A stretch of 34,184 bases of DNA from Flavihumibacter stibioxidans. GTDB lineage: Bacteria; Bacteroidota; Bacteroidia; Chitinophagales; Chitinophagaceae. Of the stretch, positions 15,187 to 22,696 are shown piece by piece. The notes under the pieces were generated by a model. That model was not told the origin of the DNA. It did no database searches and saw only the letters and a list, made by a program, of their open reading frames with translations. The DNA lies in the NCBI RefSeq assembly GCF_014332695.1, contig NZ_MBUA01000028.1:1-34184 (forward strand). The letters run 5' to 3'. The translations under genes and the position numbers were made by a program. Position 1 is the first letter of the stretch, and each line of letters begins with the position of its first letter.

Positions 15187-16455
15187 ATGGCAACCAATAT
15201 AAAATGCCCCAATTGCGGGCATGAATTTCCACTGGAAGAAGCCCTGAACGATGAGCTGAAAGAAGCCATCGAAAAAGAAAAACAGGAGCTGCGGGAGAAG
15301 ATGATCGAATACCGCAACCAGAAGGAGGAAGAACTGCGCAGGAAGGACGAAGCTTTTGAAGTATTCAAACGCCAGCAGGAATCGGCCTACCGGCAGCAGC
15401 TCGACCAGGAATTGAAGAAACAGAACCAGCAACTGGAAGAGCACCTGCGCAAAAGCATGTATGCCGATTTTGAGAACCAGCTGAAAGTGCTGCAGGATGC
15501 CAATCGCGAGAATGAAGAAAAACTGCGGAATGCCCGCCAGAAAGAACTGGATTTCATGCGCAAGGAACAGGAGCTGAAAAACAAGGAAGCGGAACTGGAA
15601 ATTGAATTACAGCGCAAGCTGCAGGAAGAGCGGGGCAAACTATCAGAAGACCTGAGGAAACTGGAAGAGCAGCGGATCGCGGCAAAGGAATCCGAGTTCC
15701 AGATGCGACTGAAAGAACTGGAAAAACAACTGGAAGACCAGAAGAAACTGGCCGATGAAATGAGACGCAAGGCCGAGCAGGGCAGCACGCAATTGCAGGG
15801 TGAAGTGCAGGAACTGGCGCTGGAAGAGATGCTGAAAGCCACTTTCCCCTTTGATATCGTGAGTGAAGTTGGTAAAGGGGTGCGCGGAGCCGATTGCATC
15901 CAGACGGTTCGCAACCAGTTCGGGCAGGAATGTGGCAGGATCATTTATGAGAGCAAGCGCACAAAGGGATTCACCAAGGACTGGATCGAAAAACTCAAGG
16001 CCGATATGCGCAGCCAGGGGGCCGATATCGCCATCCTCGTAACCCAGACCATGCCCGACGACATGGAACAGTTCGGTGAAAAAAGCGGCATCTGGATTTG
16101 CTCTTTCGCGGAAGTGAAACCACTGGCCCAGGTGTTAAGGGACGGGATCATAAAGGTCTATACTGCCGTGCGCAACCAGGAGAACAGGGGAGATAAAATG
16201 CACATGTTGTACGACTACCTTACCAGCAATGAATTCAGCGAGCAATGGAAGGCCATCCGCGAAGGGTTCATGAGCATGAAACTATCGATCCAGAAAGAGC
16301 GCGACGCCATGGAGAAACTCTGGAAATCGCGCGAGAAACAACTGGAAAAAGTATTACTCAACGCCGCGCATATCCGTGGCAGTATTGAAGGCATCGCAGG
16401 CACCGAGTCCGTGGACCTGCACCTGCTGGAGGAAAGCGAGGAGGATGAGGGGTAA
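15187..16455 (+). CDS. DUF2130 coiled-coil protein, possible PD-(D/E)XK core
   Basis: This 422-residue protein starts with a half zinc-ribbon (IKCPNCGHEF) followed by a very long charged coiled coil at about residues 20-205, dominated by E, K, Q and R. The DUF2130 domain comes next. In it a strand-turn GADCIQT (Asp236) followed by GRIIYESKRTKGF (Glu255, Lys257) has the D...E-x-K spacing of restriction-endonuclease-like folds. Then come DIAILVTQTMPDDM and a helical tail. The family has no established function; the nuclease-like reading is my inference. The single CxxC could bind metal only if it dimerises. It is a single plus-strand gene, divergent from the GntP gene. Confidence 0.9.
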   Translation: MATNIKCPNCGHEFPLEEALNDELKEAIEKEKQELREKMIEYRNQKEEELRRKDEAFEVFKRQQESAYRQQLDQELKKQNQQLEEHLRKSMYADFENQLKVLQDANRENEEKLRNARQKELDFMRKEQELKNKEAELEIELQRKLQEERGKLSEDLRKLEEQRIAAKESEFQMRLKELEKQLEDQKKLADEMRRKAEQGSTQLQGEVQELALEEMLKATFPFDIVSEVGKGVRGADCIQTVRNQFGQECGRIIYESKRTKGFTKDWIEKLKADMRSQGADIAILVTQTMPDDMEQFGEKSGIWICSFAEVKPLAQVLRDGIIKVYTAVRNQENRGDKMHMLYDYLTSNEFSEQWKAIREGFMSMKLSIQKERDAMEKLWKSREKQLEKVLLNAAHIRGSIEGIAGTESVDLHLLEESEEDEG

Positions 16456-16464
16456 GGGGGTGGT

Positions 16465-16640
16465 AAGGCGTCTGACGTTTAGATCTACGGAAAGGCGTCT
16501 GACGTTTAGGATTACGGAATACCGCGGATGCAAACGTCAGACGCCTGTCCCGTTCATTCAAACGTCAGACGCCTGTGTTCCCCCAAGGCGTCTGACGTTT
16601 AGGATTACGGAATTCACCGAACACAAACGTCAGACGCCTG
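16465..16640. repeat. Six REP-like 17-bp arms in alternating orientation
   Basis: AAGGCGTCTGACGTTTA occurs at 16465 and, extended by GGATTACGGAAT, at 16492 and 16585. The inverted form CAAACGTCAGACGCCTG occurs at 16531, 16559 and 16624. Pairs of opposite arms can fold as hairpins between the two convergent genes and could stop transcription from both sides. Ten bases of the same core (GCGTCTGACG) end the window at 34175-34184, so this is a dispersed family. Confidence 0.9.
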
Positions 16641-16643
16641 CCC

Positions 16644-17246
16644 CTACTTCACCTTGCTTTTTACAAACTTACCCAGCGCCTTACCCGCATCAGCATAGGC
16701 TTCGGCCAGGCGTACGCCGGTATCAAAATCAAAACCGCCGAAAGTACGGCCGAGGGCTTTCATGACGGTGATCTCCGCCAGGGCCTTCCCTTTGTTGGCT
16801 GTCTCCACAATGGATATTTCCAGGTTGAGGCTGGCATTCTCGCGCCAGATGCCTACGTTGAAACCAGGTTCCGTGAAAATGGTTTTTACGATCATGGTAT
16901 ATTTCGCCTTAGGTGATCCGCCCGAAGTAATCCCACTGCTTTCGCCAAAGAGCTCATTGAACTTGGGCTCAAAGCGGGCCTCGCGGTCAGCTTTCCAGGA
17001 CTTCGCCCAGCTGTCGCCCTTGCCGGCTTCTTTCTTGTTATACTCTTCCGTTTTTTTGGCGATATACTCTTCCTCTGTTTTGAACTTTCCGACCGACATG
17101 CCATCATAGACAAACTCGGTATTGATCTCATTCTGGCCTGCCAGCACGCCCAGGTCACCATTGACCAGTTTGATTTTTTGTGCCTGCACATTCAGGGATA
17201 CGGCGCTGAATAAAATAACAGCAGCTCCCAGGAGCATTTTTTTCAT
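16644..17246 (-). CDS. Secreted hypothetical protein, paralogue A
   Basis: This 200-residue protein has a signal peptide (MKKMLLGAAVILFSAVSLNV, ending QAQ). It is clearly homologous to the next upstream gene over its whole length. Shared blocks include EEYNKKEAGKGDSWAKSW, DREARFEPKF, KYTMIVKTIFTEPGFNVG and an FDTGxRxxExYADAGKALG-type ending. The central part up to FTEPGFN is predicted to be exported beta/alpha; no known domain is recognised. The final helix with ADAGKALGKFVKSKVK is amphipathic. It is probably an envelope or periplasmic protein of Bacteroidota with unknown role. A terminator lies between the two paralogues, so each is likely transcribed separately. Confidence 0.85.
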   Translation of the reverse strand: MKKMLLGAAVILFSAVSLNVQAQKIKLVNGDLGVLAGQNEINTEFVYDGMSVGKFKTEEEYIAKKTEEYNKKEAGKGDSWAKSWKADREARFEPKFNELFGESSGITSGGSPKAKYTMIVKTIFTEPGFNVGIWRENASLNLEISIVETANKGKALAEITVMKALGRTFGGFDFDTGVRLAEAYADAGKALGKFVKSKVK

Positions 17247-17276
17247 TGATTGGTTAATTTTAGGATGTCAAATTAC

Positions 17277-17303
17277 AAAAAAAGCCGCTTCCGGTGAAGC
17301 GGC
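17277..17303 (-). terminator. Intrinsic terminator after paralogue B
   Basis: On the minus strand a GCCGCTTC / GAAGCGGC stem with a four-base ACCG loop is followed by seven T residues (plus 17277-17283). It starts about 20 bases past the stop of the gene ending at 17326 and lies upstream of paralogue A. Confidence 0.88.
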
Positions 17304-17325
17304 TGTATCAATCAACCATTCGTCC

Positions 17326-17925
17326 TTAATTTGCCTTGCTTCGAATGAATCCACCCAACACCCTTCCTGCATTGGCATAAGATTCAGAAATCCTTTCGCC
17401 GGTGTCAAAATCATTCTCAAACCAGGCACCGCCGGGAGATTTGTCGAGGGTAATTTTAGCCAGCACTTTATCCTTGTTGGCGGTTTCCACCAGCACCACT
17501 TCCATATTGGTCTCTGAATTCTTTCGCATCACAGCAATATTGAATCCCGGTTCTGTAAAAGTGGTATGAACTTTCAAGGTGTATTTTGCACCGGGCATTA
17601 CTCCCGCCGTAATACCGCTGAATTGCGTCAATCCCTGTATAAACTTAGGCTCGAAGCGTGTTTCACGATCCTCCACCCAGGCCTTGGCCCAGGCGTCGCC
17701 CTTTCCCGCTTCTTTTTTGTTGTATTCGGCCGTCTTCTTTTTAATGAATTCTTCCTCGCTGAGTTTACCCACTTTCATGTCCGAATAGTCGAATTCGAGA
17801 TTGAGCTGCTTTTCGGCAGCCAGTTTGGCGAGGTCTCCTTCTGTTAATCTGATTTTCTGGGCGTTCGCAGATAGCGATACCGCTGTGGCTGCCAGTACGG
17901 CAACACCCGCAAGAATTTTTTTCAT
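17326..17925 (-). CDS. Secreted hypothetical protein, paralogue B
   Basis: This 199-residue protein begins MKKILAGVAVLAATAVSLSA, ending NAQ, a signal peptide. The same blocks as in paralogue A appear in the same order: AEYNKKEAGKGDAWAKAW, DRETRFEPKF, KYTLKVHTTFTEPGFNIA, and FDTGERISESYANAGRVLGG. The pair arose by tandem duplication and has diverged mainly near the N-terminal third and just before the FDTG block. No known domain is recognised. The ATG at 17923-17925 is chosen over a further upstream codon because it begins the signal peptide. Transcription ends at the hairpin at 17277-17303. Confidence 0.85.
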   Translation of the reverse strand: MKKILAGVAVLAATAVSLSANAQKIRLTEGDLAKLAAEKQLNLEFDYSDMKVGKLSEEEFIKKKTAEYNKKEAGKGDAWAKAWVEDRETRFEPKFIQGLTQFSGITAGVMPGAKYTLKVHTTFTEPGFNIAVMRKNSETNMEVVLVETANKDKVLAKITLDKSPGGAWFENDFDTGERISESYANAGRVLGGFIRSKAN

Positions 17926-18058
17926 ACTTAGATAGGTTTGAGGCTGCAAATTAGCAGTAAACCCATCTCCTGCCCCACCAGGTAGTATGAACAGTTGATT
18001 TCAACGGATGAATTGCCTGATGCCGTGACCAGCGGATAAAATTTGCAGCCATGCAAAA

Positions 18059-18697
18059 TCAGGTGGCCACATACGCCAGTACCAGCTGGTCGAAAATACG
18101 TGCATGCAGATCAAGCGGCATGCTGATTCCTTTTTCAAAACGGAAGGGCAGTTGCATCCACTCGCTGACTGAATAATTGAGCGGACCTTTCATTCGCATA
18201 TGCTGCCGGAAATCTACCTGTCCCTCTCCATGCCATTTGAAAATCGCTTCCTTGGCACTCCATAAAACAGTGGTCAGTTCCAGTTGGAGCTGGTCAAAAA
18301 GTTCCCATTCCTGTAAAAAAGCCTTCTCCTCAGGGGAGAGAAACTTATGGGAAATTCTTTCAATACGGGGCGATACCATTTCGATATCAATGCCCACCCG
18401 GTTCTGGCTGCTGGCTATGGCGGCAGCATAATAACCGCTGTGGGAAATGGAAAAATGATATTTCTCCCCCGGCAAAAAAGGTTTCCTGGTATCGGCCACC
18501 AGTATCTCTTCCAGCGGAAAATCGTCAAAAAGTAACGGCAACAGGTACCTGCCTGCCAGGTGCTGCAATCGTTTATAGGGATGGGTTACCTGCTGGTGAA
18601 GCGGCACTTTTTTAAGGAAAAAAGATTCGGGCTCTTCGATCCTCCAGATTGCCAGTCGGGTGGACTGGTTGATATTATGTTGATAAAATAAAGCCAA
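18059..18697 (-). CDS. 4'-phosphopantetheinyl transferase (Sfp/AcpT type)
   Basis: This 212-residue enzyme transfers the phosphopantetheine arm of coenzyme A to a carrier protein. The two diagnostic motifs are present: VGIDIEMVSPRIERISHKF, with the metal-binding G-x-D-x-E, and WSAKEAIFKWHG. Upstream HFSISHSGYYAAAI is the usual SHS block that contacts CoA. No in-frame ATG exists near the conserved start; a TTG at 18695-18697 gives an N-terminus LALFYQHN, read as M-ALFYQHN, which matches relatives as I know them. Longer frames run back into dcd on the other strand and are rejected. It is divergent from dcd, 75 bases apart. Confidence 0.88.
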   Translation of the reverse strand: MALFYQHNINQSTRLAIWRIEEPESFFLKKVPLHQQVTHPYKRLQHLAGRYLLPLLFDDFPLEEILVADTRKPFLPGEKYHFSISHSGYYAAAIASSQNRVGIDIEMVSPRIERISHKFLSPEEKAFLQEWELFDQLQLELTTVLWSAKEAIFKWHGEGQVDFRQHMRMKGPLNYSVSEWMQLPFRFEKGISMPLDLHARIFDQLVLAYVAT

Positions 18698-18772
18698 GGT
18701 TGCAATTTTGCTGGTAACATTGCAGCACGCAAAAGCGGCTACCGATTTCCAAATATAAATTAAGCGAAGCAC

Positions 18773-19309
18773 ATGATTCTGTCGGATAAGCGTATCCTCG
18801 AAGAAATGGACAAGGGAACCATCAAAATTGAACCCTACAACCGCGAAAGCCTGGGCAGTAACTCCTATGATGTTCACCTGGGAAAATGGCTGGCAACCTA
18901 TAAGGAGCATATCCTGGATGCCAAAAAACACAACCAGATCGAATATTTTGAAATACCTGAGGATGGCTTTGTATTATACCCGCATATTTTTTACCTGGGC
19001 GTAACGGATGAATATACCGAAACCCATGCACACGTTCCCTTCCTGGAAGGCAAATCCTCCACAGGACGCCTGGGCATCGACATTCATGCCACTGCCGGCA
19101 AGGGCGATGTAGGTTTCTGTGGCAACTGGACCCTGGAGATCTCTGTGAAGCAGCCGGTAAAGATTTACAAAGGCATGCCCATTGGACAGCTCATCTATTT
19201 TCCGGTTGATGGCGAAATCGAGGTAAAATACAACCAGAAAAAGAACGCCAAATACAGCGGACAGCCCGATAAGCCGATTGAGAGCATGATGTGGAAGAAC
19301 CTGTTTTAA
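18773..19309 (+). CDS. dcd: dCTP deaminase
   Basis: This 178-residue enzyme converts dCTP to dUTP for thymidylate synthesis. Family landmarks are MILSDKRILEEMDKG, the SLGSNSYDVHLG block, EGKSSTGRLGIDIHATAGKGD (with the catalytic glutamate and nucleotide-binding region in this stretch) and the C-terminal KYSGQPDKP. Length is normal for the family. The ATG at 18773 is the natural start, since the family begins M-I-L-S-D. It is convergent with the DUF3810 gene, whose stop lies 3 bases on. Confidence 0.95.
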   Translation: MILSDKRILEEMDKGTIKIEPYNRESLGSNSYDVHLGKWLATYKEHILDAKKHNQIEYFEIPEDGFVLYPHIFYLGVTDEYTETHAHVPFLEGKSSTGRLGIDIHATAGKGDVGFCGNWTLEISVKQPVKIYKGMPIGQLIYFPVDGEIEVKYNQKKNAKYSGQPDKPIESMMWKNLF

Positions 19310-19312
19310 CTT

Positions 19313-20398
19313 TCAAATCCGTTCAATACCATGTTTTCGCATATACGCTATCACCAGCGCAACCACCTGGTTATAACTCATTAGTCCCGATGGCTGCTGG
19401 TTGACCCTTAGAAATTGTGCATACATGCTGCGCACAAGGGGCTCCAGCACCCCCACGTGTTGCTGGTTGAAATCGCGCAGGGTTTTGAGATCCTCCCTAA
19501 CGGCGGGGGACAACCGCCCAGACAGTTCCATCCCGCGAGCCGAATCCCGCAGGTAAAGATCACGCATGGCATAAAGGTAGAGATCGAAATAGGCGGAATA
19601 GCGAAAAGCCTTGCTGTTGCTGTGTTTCGCGGTCAGGAAGCCCGCCAGGTTGGCTTCATTTTCTTTCGCATATCCCAACTGGTGACCAATTTCATGACAG
19701 GTGGTAAATGGCTGTACGAAAACAGGCACGGTGGTGTTCACCTGAGCCTCCCCGGTAAACGGATTGTAATAACCGGTGAAGCCGAGATAGTTACCCACAT
19801 AACTGTATAGGGATGGTTTCACTGACTGGCCGCCGTATTTGAGAAATGGCACTTCTCCCGAGGGATCCTGGTAGGCGCCAAAGGCCTTTGTAAACAAGGT
19901 ACGTTTGTGGTGGAGCGGTTCCCTCTCCGGCAGTGATGGTTCACGTAAGGCATTCATCCGGTCTATGAGCGTAACCACCAGGGTATCCACTTCATAGGTC
20001 TTATACCGACTGACGTTCAAACCCGCCTGTCGGGCGATTCCCAGCCTGTTGTAATTCAATCCCCACAACCCATTGAATAACACATAGACCCATAACCAGA
20101 GGGTCATAACCTTTACGCCTGCCCGAAGCAACCAGGCACTGTCCACCCGCTTCTGAACAATGGCCCTGATCAGCCGGTATAACCAGGATATCAGCCCGAT
20201 CCCCGCCAGTGCATACAACAGGTCACCAATGCTCAGCGGAGCCCAGCCAAACAGCCACCTGAGCGACCTGGAGATCACGGGGTAAGCACCGTTGGAATAA
20301 TATTTTTCCACAGCCTGGGGAAATGCTGAAAATATCCTGATGAACAATGCCATCCCTGCCAGCATGAATAATCCTGTATACCGGTATCTTTGGTTCAT
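19313..20398 (-). CDS. DUF3810 membrane protein with HEIGH zinc motif
   Basis: This 361-residue protein has about three N-terminal membrane segments (residues about 8-26, 55-75 and 90-112). A large extracytoplasmic domain follows with TCHEIGHQLGYAKENEANLAG. There HEIGH is an H-E-x-x-H zinc site and the downstream E-N-E-A-N glutamate is a plausible third ligand, as in gluzincin-type metallopeptidases. This is the DUF3810 family, common in Bacteroidota, with no established function; peptidase activity is inference. The region between its start and the acyl-CoA carboxylase carries divergent promoters. Confidence 0.9.
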   Translation of the reverse strand: MNQRYRYTGLFMLAGMALFIRIFSAFPQAVEKYYSNGAYPVISRSLRWLFGWAPLSIGDLLYALAGIGLISWLYRLIRAIVQKRVDSAWLLRAGVKVMTLWLWVYVLFNGLWGLNYNRLGIARQAGLNVSRYKTYEVDTLVVTLIDRMNALREPSLPEREPLHHKRTLFTKAFGAYQDPSGEVPFLKYGGQSVKPSLYSYVGNYLGFTGYYNPFTGEAQVNTTVPVFVQPFTTCHEIGHQLGYAKENEANLAGFLTAKHSNSKAFRYSAYFDLYLYAMRDLYLRDSARGMELSGRLSPAVREDLKTLRDFNQQHVGVLEPLVRSMYAQFLRVNQQPSGLMSYNQVVALVIAYMRKHGIERI

Positions 20399-20469
20399 TG
20401 GTGCCTGTTGATCATAAAACTACCGGCAATAATAGAATGTTCGGGACAATAAGCCAATACTAACAGTTG

Positions 20470-20498
20470 TTTGTTTTTAAAATCCTTCCCGTATTTTG
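20470..20498 (+). promoter_or_regulatory. Putative promoter of acyl-CoA carboxylase beta gene
   Basis: TTTG at 20470-20473 and TATTTTG at 20492-20498 are spaced like -33 and -7 boxes of Bacteroidota. The start codon at 20519 lies about 20 bases beyond the -7 box. This argues against the longer frame that begins at 20471. Confidence 0.5.
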
Positions 20499-20518
20499 CA
20501 GCCAGTCAAATACCCGCC

Positions 20519-22147
20519 ATGAATATTGAACAGAACCGCAACGAGGATTCCATGAAATTGTCTCTGAGTGAACTCAGGACCAGGTTTGAAAAGATCGCCC
20601 TGGGTGGAGGCAGGAAGTCGATTGAAAAACAGCATGAGAGGAATAAACTCACCGCCAGGGAAAGGATCGAATACCTGGTGGATGATATGCGCAGTTTTGT
20701 GGAGATCGGCGCCTTTGCGGGCTTTGAAATGTATGAAGACCAGGGTGGCTGTCCCGCTGGTGGTACGGTTGCCGGCATTGGTTATGTGAGCGGTCGCCAG
20801 TGTGTGATCCTGGCCAACGACCAGACGGTGAAAGCCGGAGCCTGGTTTCCGATCACCGGCAAGAAAAACCTTCGCCTCCAGGAGATCGCCATGGAGAACA
20901 ACCTGCCGGTGATCTACCTGGTAGACAGTGCCGGGGTATTCCTGCCCATGCAGGACGAGATCTTCCCCGACAAGGAACATTTTGGCCGCATCTTCCGCAA
21001 CAATGCAAGGATGAGTGCCATGGGCATCACACAGATCGCAGCAGTGATGGGACCCTGCGTGGCAGGCGGCGCCTACCTGCCGATCATGAGCGATGAAACC
21101 CTGATGGTGGAAGGAAACGGCTCTATTTTCCTGGCAGGCCCCTACCTGGTGAAAGCAGCTATCGGCGAGGATATTGATACCGAAACCCTGGGCGGCGCAG
21201 ATACCCATACTTCCATCAGTGGCATTGCCGATTACAAATTCGAGACCGAGCAGCAATGCCTCGACCAGGTAAAAAAGATCGTGGACAAACTGGGACAAAA
21301 ACCGGTGGCCGGCTTTGACCGCATCACGCCGCAGGCACCGGAAAAATCCCCGGCTGAATTGTACAGCATCCTGTCGGAAGGAAATACCAGGCCCTACGAC
21401 ATGCGCCAGATCATTGAGCGCATCGTTGACAAATCTGAGTTTGACGAATTCAAGGCAGATTACGGCAAGACCATACTCTGTGGGTATGCGCGCATTGACG
21501 GATGGGCAGTGGGCATTGTGGCCAACCAGCGCCTGATCGTTAAGAATAAAAAAGGTGAGATGCAACTGGGCGGCGTGATCTATAACGACAGTGCGGACAA
21601 GGCGGCCCGTTTTATCCTGAACTGCAACCAGAAAAGAATTCCGCTGGTATTCCTCCAGGATGTCACCGGCTTTATGGTTGGCAGCCGCAGCGAACATGCA
21701 GGCATCATCAAGGACGGTGCGAAACTGGTGAACGCCGTGGCAAATTCGGTGGTACCCAAGATCACCATCATCATCGGCAACTCCTTTGGCGCCGGTAATT
21801 ATGCCATGTGCGGCAAAGCCTATGACCCGCGTTTTATCTATGCCTGGCCAACAGCCCGCATCGCGGTAATGGGCGGAGAGCAGGCAGCCAAAACCCTGCT
21901 CCAGATCCAGGTGGCGGCCATGAAGGCAAAGGGAAAGGAAGTGGCGCCGGAGGACGAAAAGAAATTACTGGACGAAATAAAGGGTCGTTACGAAAAGCAG
22001 ACATCCCCCTATTATGCCGCCGCACGGTTATGGGTAGACGAAATCATCGACCCCGCCAGGACCAGGCTGGTGATCTCCGAAGGCATCCATGCAGCAAACC
22101 ATAATCCGGATGTTGCTAAAATGGCAGTTGGAGTCTTCCAGGTCTGA
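20519..22147 (+). CDS. Acyl-CoA carboxylase beta (carboxyltransferase) subunit
   Basis: This 542-residue carboxyltransferase of the methylcrotonyl/propionyl-CoA carboxylase family has two crotonase-like domains. The N-terminal one (about residues 15-260) carries KLTARERIEYLVDD, an LVDSAGVFLPMQ loop, and GPCVAGGAYLP. The C-terminal one (about 270-520) carries FLQDVTGFMVGS and NSFGAGNYAMCGKAYDPRFI. GGADTHTSISGIADY and the length fit the methylcrotonyl-CoA carboxylase beta branch best, so leucine breakdown is likely. The biotin-carrying alpha subunit is not in the window. The start at 20519 (MNIEQ) is preferred because the upstream frame overlaps the promoter. Confidence 0.92.
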   Translation: MNIEQNRNEDSMKLSLSELRTRFEKIALGGGRKSIEKQHERNKLTARERIEYLVDDMRSFVEIGAFAGFEMYEDQGGCPAGGTVAGIGYVSGRQCVILANDQTVKAGAWFPITGKKNLRLQEIAMENNLPVIYLVDSAGVFLPMQDEIFPDKEHFGRIFRNNARMSAMGITQIAAVMGPCVAGGAYLPIMSDETLMVEGNGSIFLAGPYLVKAAIGEDIDTETLGGADTHTSISGIADYKFETEQQCLDQVKKIVDKLGQKPVAGFDRITPQAPEKSPAELYSILSEGNTRPYDMRQIIERIVDKSEFDEFKADYGKTILCGYARIDGWAVGIVANQRLIVKNKKGEMQLGGVIYNDSADKAARFILNCNQKRIPLVFLQDVTGFMVGSRSEHAGIIKDGAKLVNAVANSVVPKITIIIGNSFGAGNYAMCGKAYDPRFIYAWPTARIAVMGGEQAAKTLLQIQVAAMKAKGKEVAPEDEKKLLDEIKGRYEKQTSPYYAAARLWVDEIIDPARTRLVISEGIHAANHNPDVAKMAVGVFQV

Positions 22148-22203
22148 CCCATTCACCCATTCACTCATTCACCCATTCACCCATTCACCCATTCACCCAT
22201 TCA
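22148..22203. repeat. 8-bp tandem repeat, 7 copies
   Basis: CCCATTCA is repeated seven times in a row directly after the carboxylase stop codon, with one T-for-C change in the third unit. It lies just upstream of rnhA and could slip in copy number. Confidence 0.93.
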
Positions 22204-22225
22204 CCTTTTCCCCCTACTTTCGCGC

Positions 22226-22696
22226 ATGCATCAACCCGGACTCATCATCTACACCGACGGATCAAGCAGGGGAAACCCCGGCCCCGGCGGCTATGGCACC
22301 ATCCTCAAATGGGGAACCAAAGAAAAGGAATTATCCCAGGGATATCGCAGGACGACCAATAACCGCATGGAACTGATGGCAGTGATTGCCGGACTGGAAG
22401 CACTGACCAAAACGGGCGTACACATAACCATCTACAGCGACAGCCAGTATGTGGTAAAAGCTGTAGAACAGGGCTGGCTCCGCAACTGGATAGCCACCGA
22501 TTTCAAAGGCGGGAAAAAGAACAAGGACCTCTGGACCAGGTATTACCGGCTTTCCCTGCAACACAATATCCGCTTCCACTGGGTGAAGGGACATGCAGAC
22601 AACCCATTCAATAACCGCTGTGATGTGTTGGCAACTACAGCAGCTGACGGCAAACACCTGCTGATTGATGAGGGGTATGAAGCAGAGAACAACTGA
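22226..22696 (+). CDS. rnhA: Ribonuclease HI
   Basis: This 156-residue enzyme cleaves the RNA strand of RNA-DNA hybrids. All four catalytic acidic residues can be seen in their motifs: YTDGSSRGNPG, NRMELMAV, YSDSQYVV and NNRCDVLA. The HWVKGHADNPFNN loop, with its histidine, precedes the last. Length matches bacterial RNase HI. A TACTTTCG box at 22215-22222 sits so close to the ATG that the transcript would be leaderless or start elsewhere. Its stop (22694-22696) abuts the opposing stop of the S41 gene at 22697. Confidence 0.96.
   Translation: MHQPGLIIYTDGSSRGNPGPGGYGTILKWGTKEKELSQGYRRTTNNRMELMAVIAGLEALTKTGVHITIYSDSQYVVKAVEQGWLRNWIATDFKGGKKNKDLWTRYYRLSLQHNIRFHWVKGHADNPFNNRCDVLATTAADGKHLLIDEGYEAENN

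Noticed and set aside
18698-18931. N-terminal extension of the phosphopantetheinyl transferase
   Set aside because: The extension lies antisense to the dcd start and control region and does not fit the family's N-terminus.
20477-21697. Long minus-strand frame opposite the acyl-CoA carboxylase gene
   Set aside because: It is antisense to a gene with clear family motifs and its own translation shows no domain.
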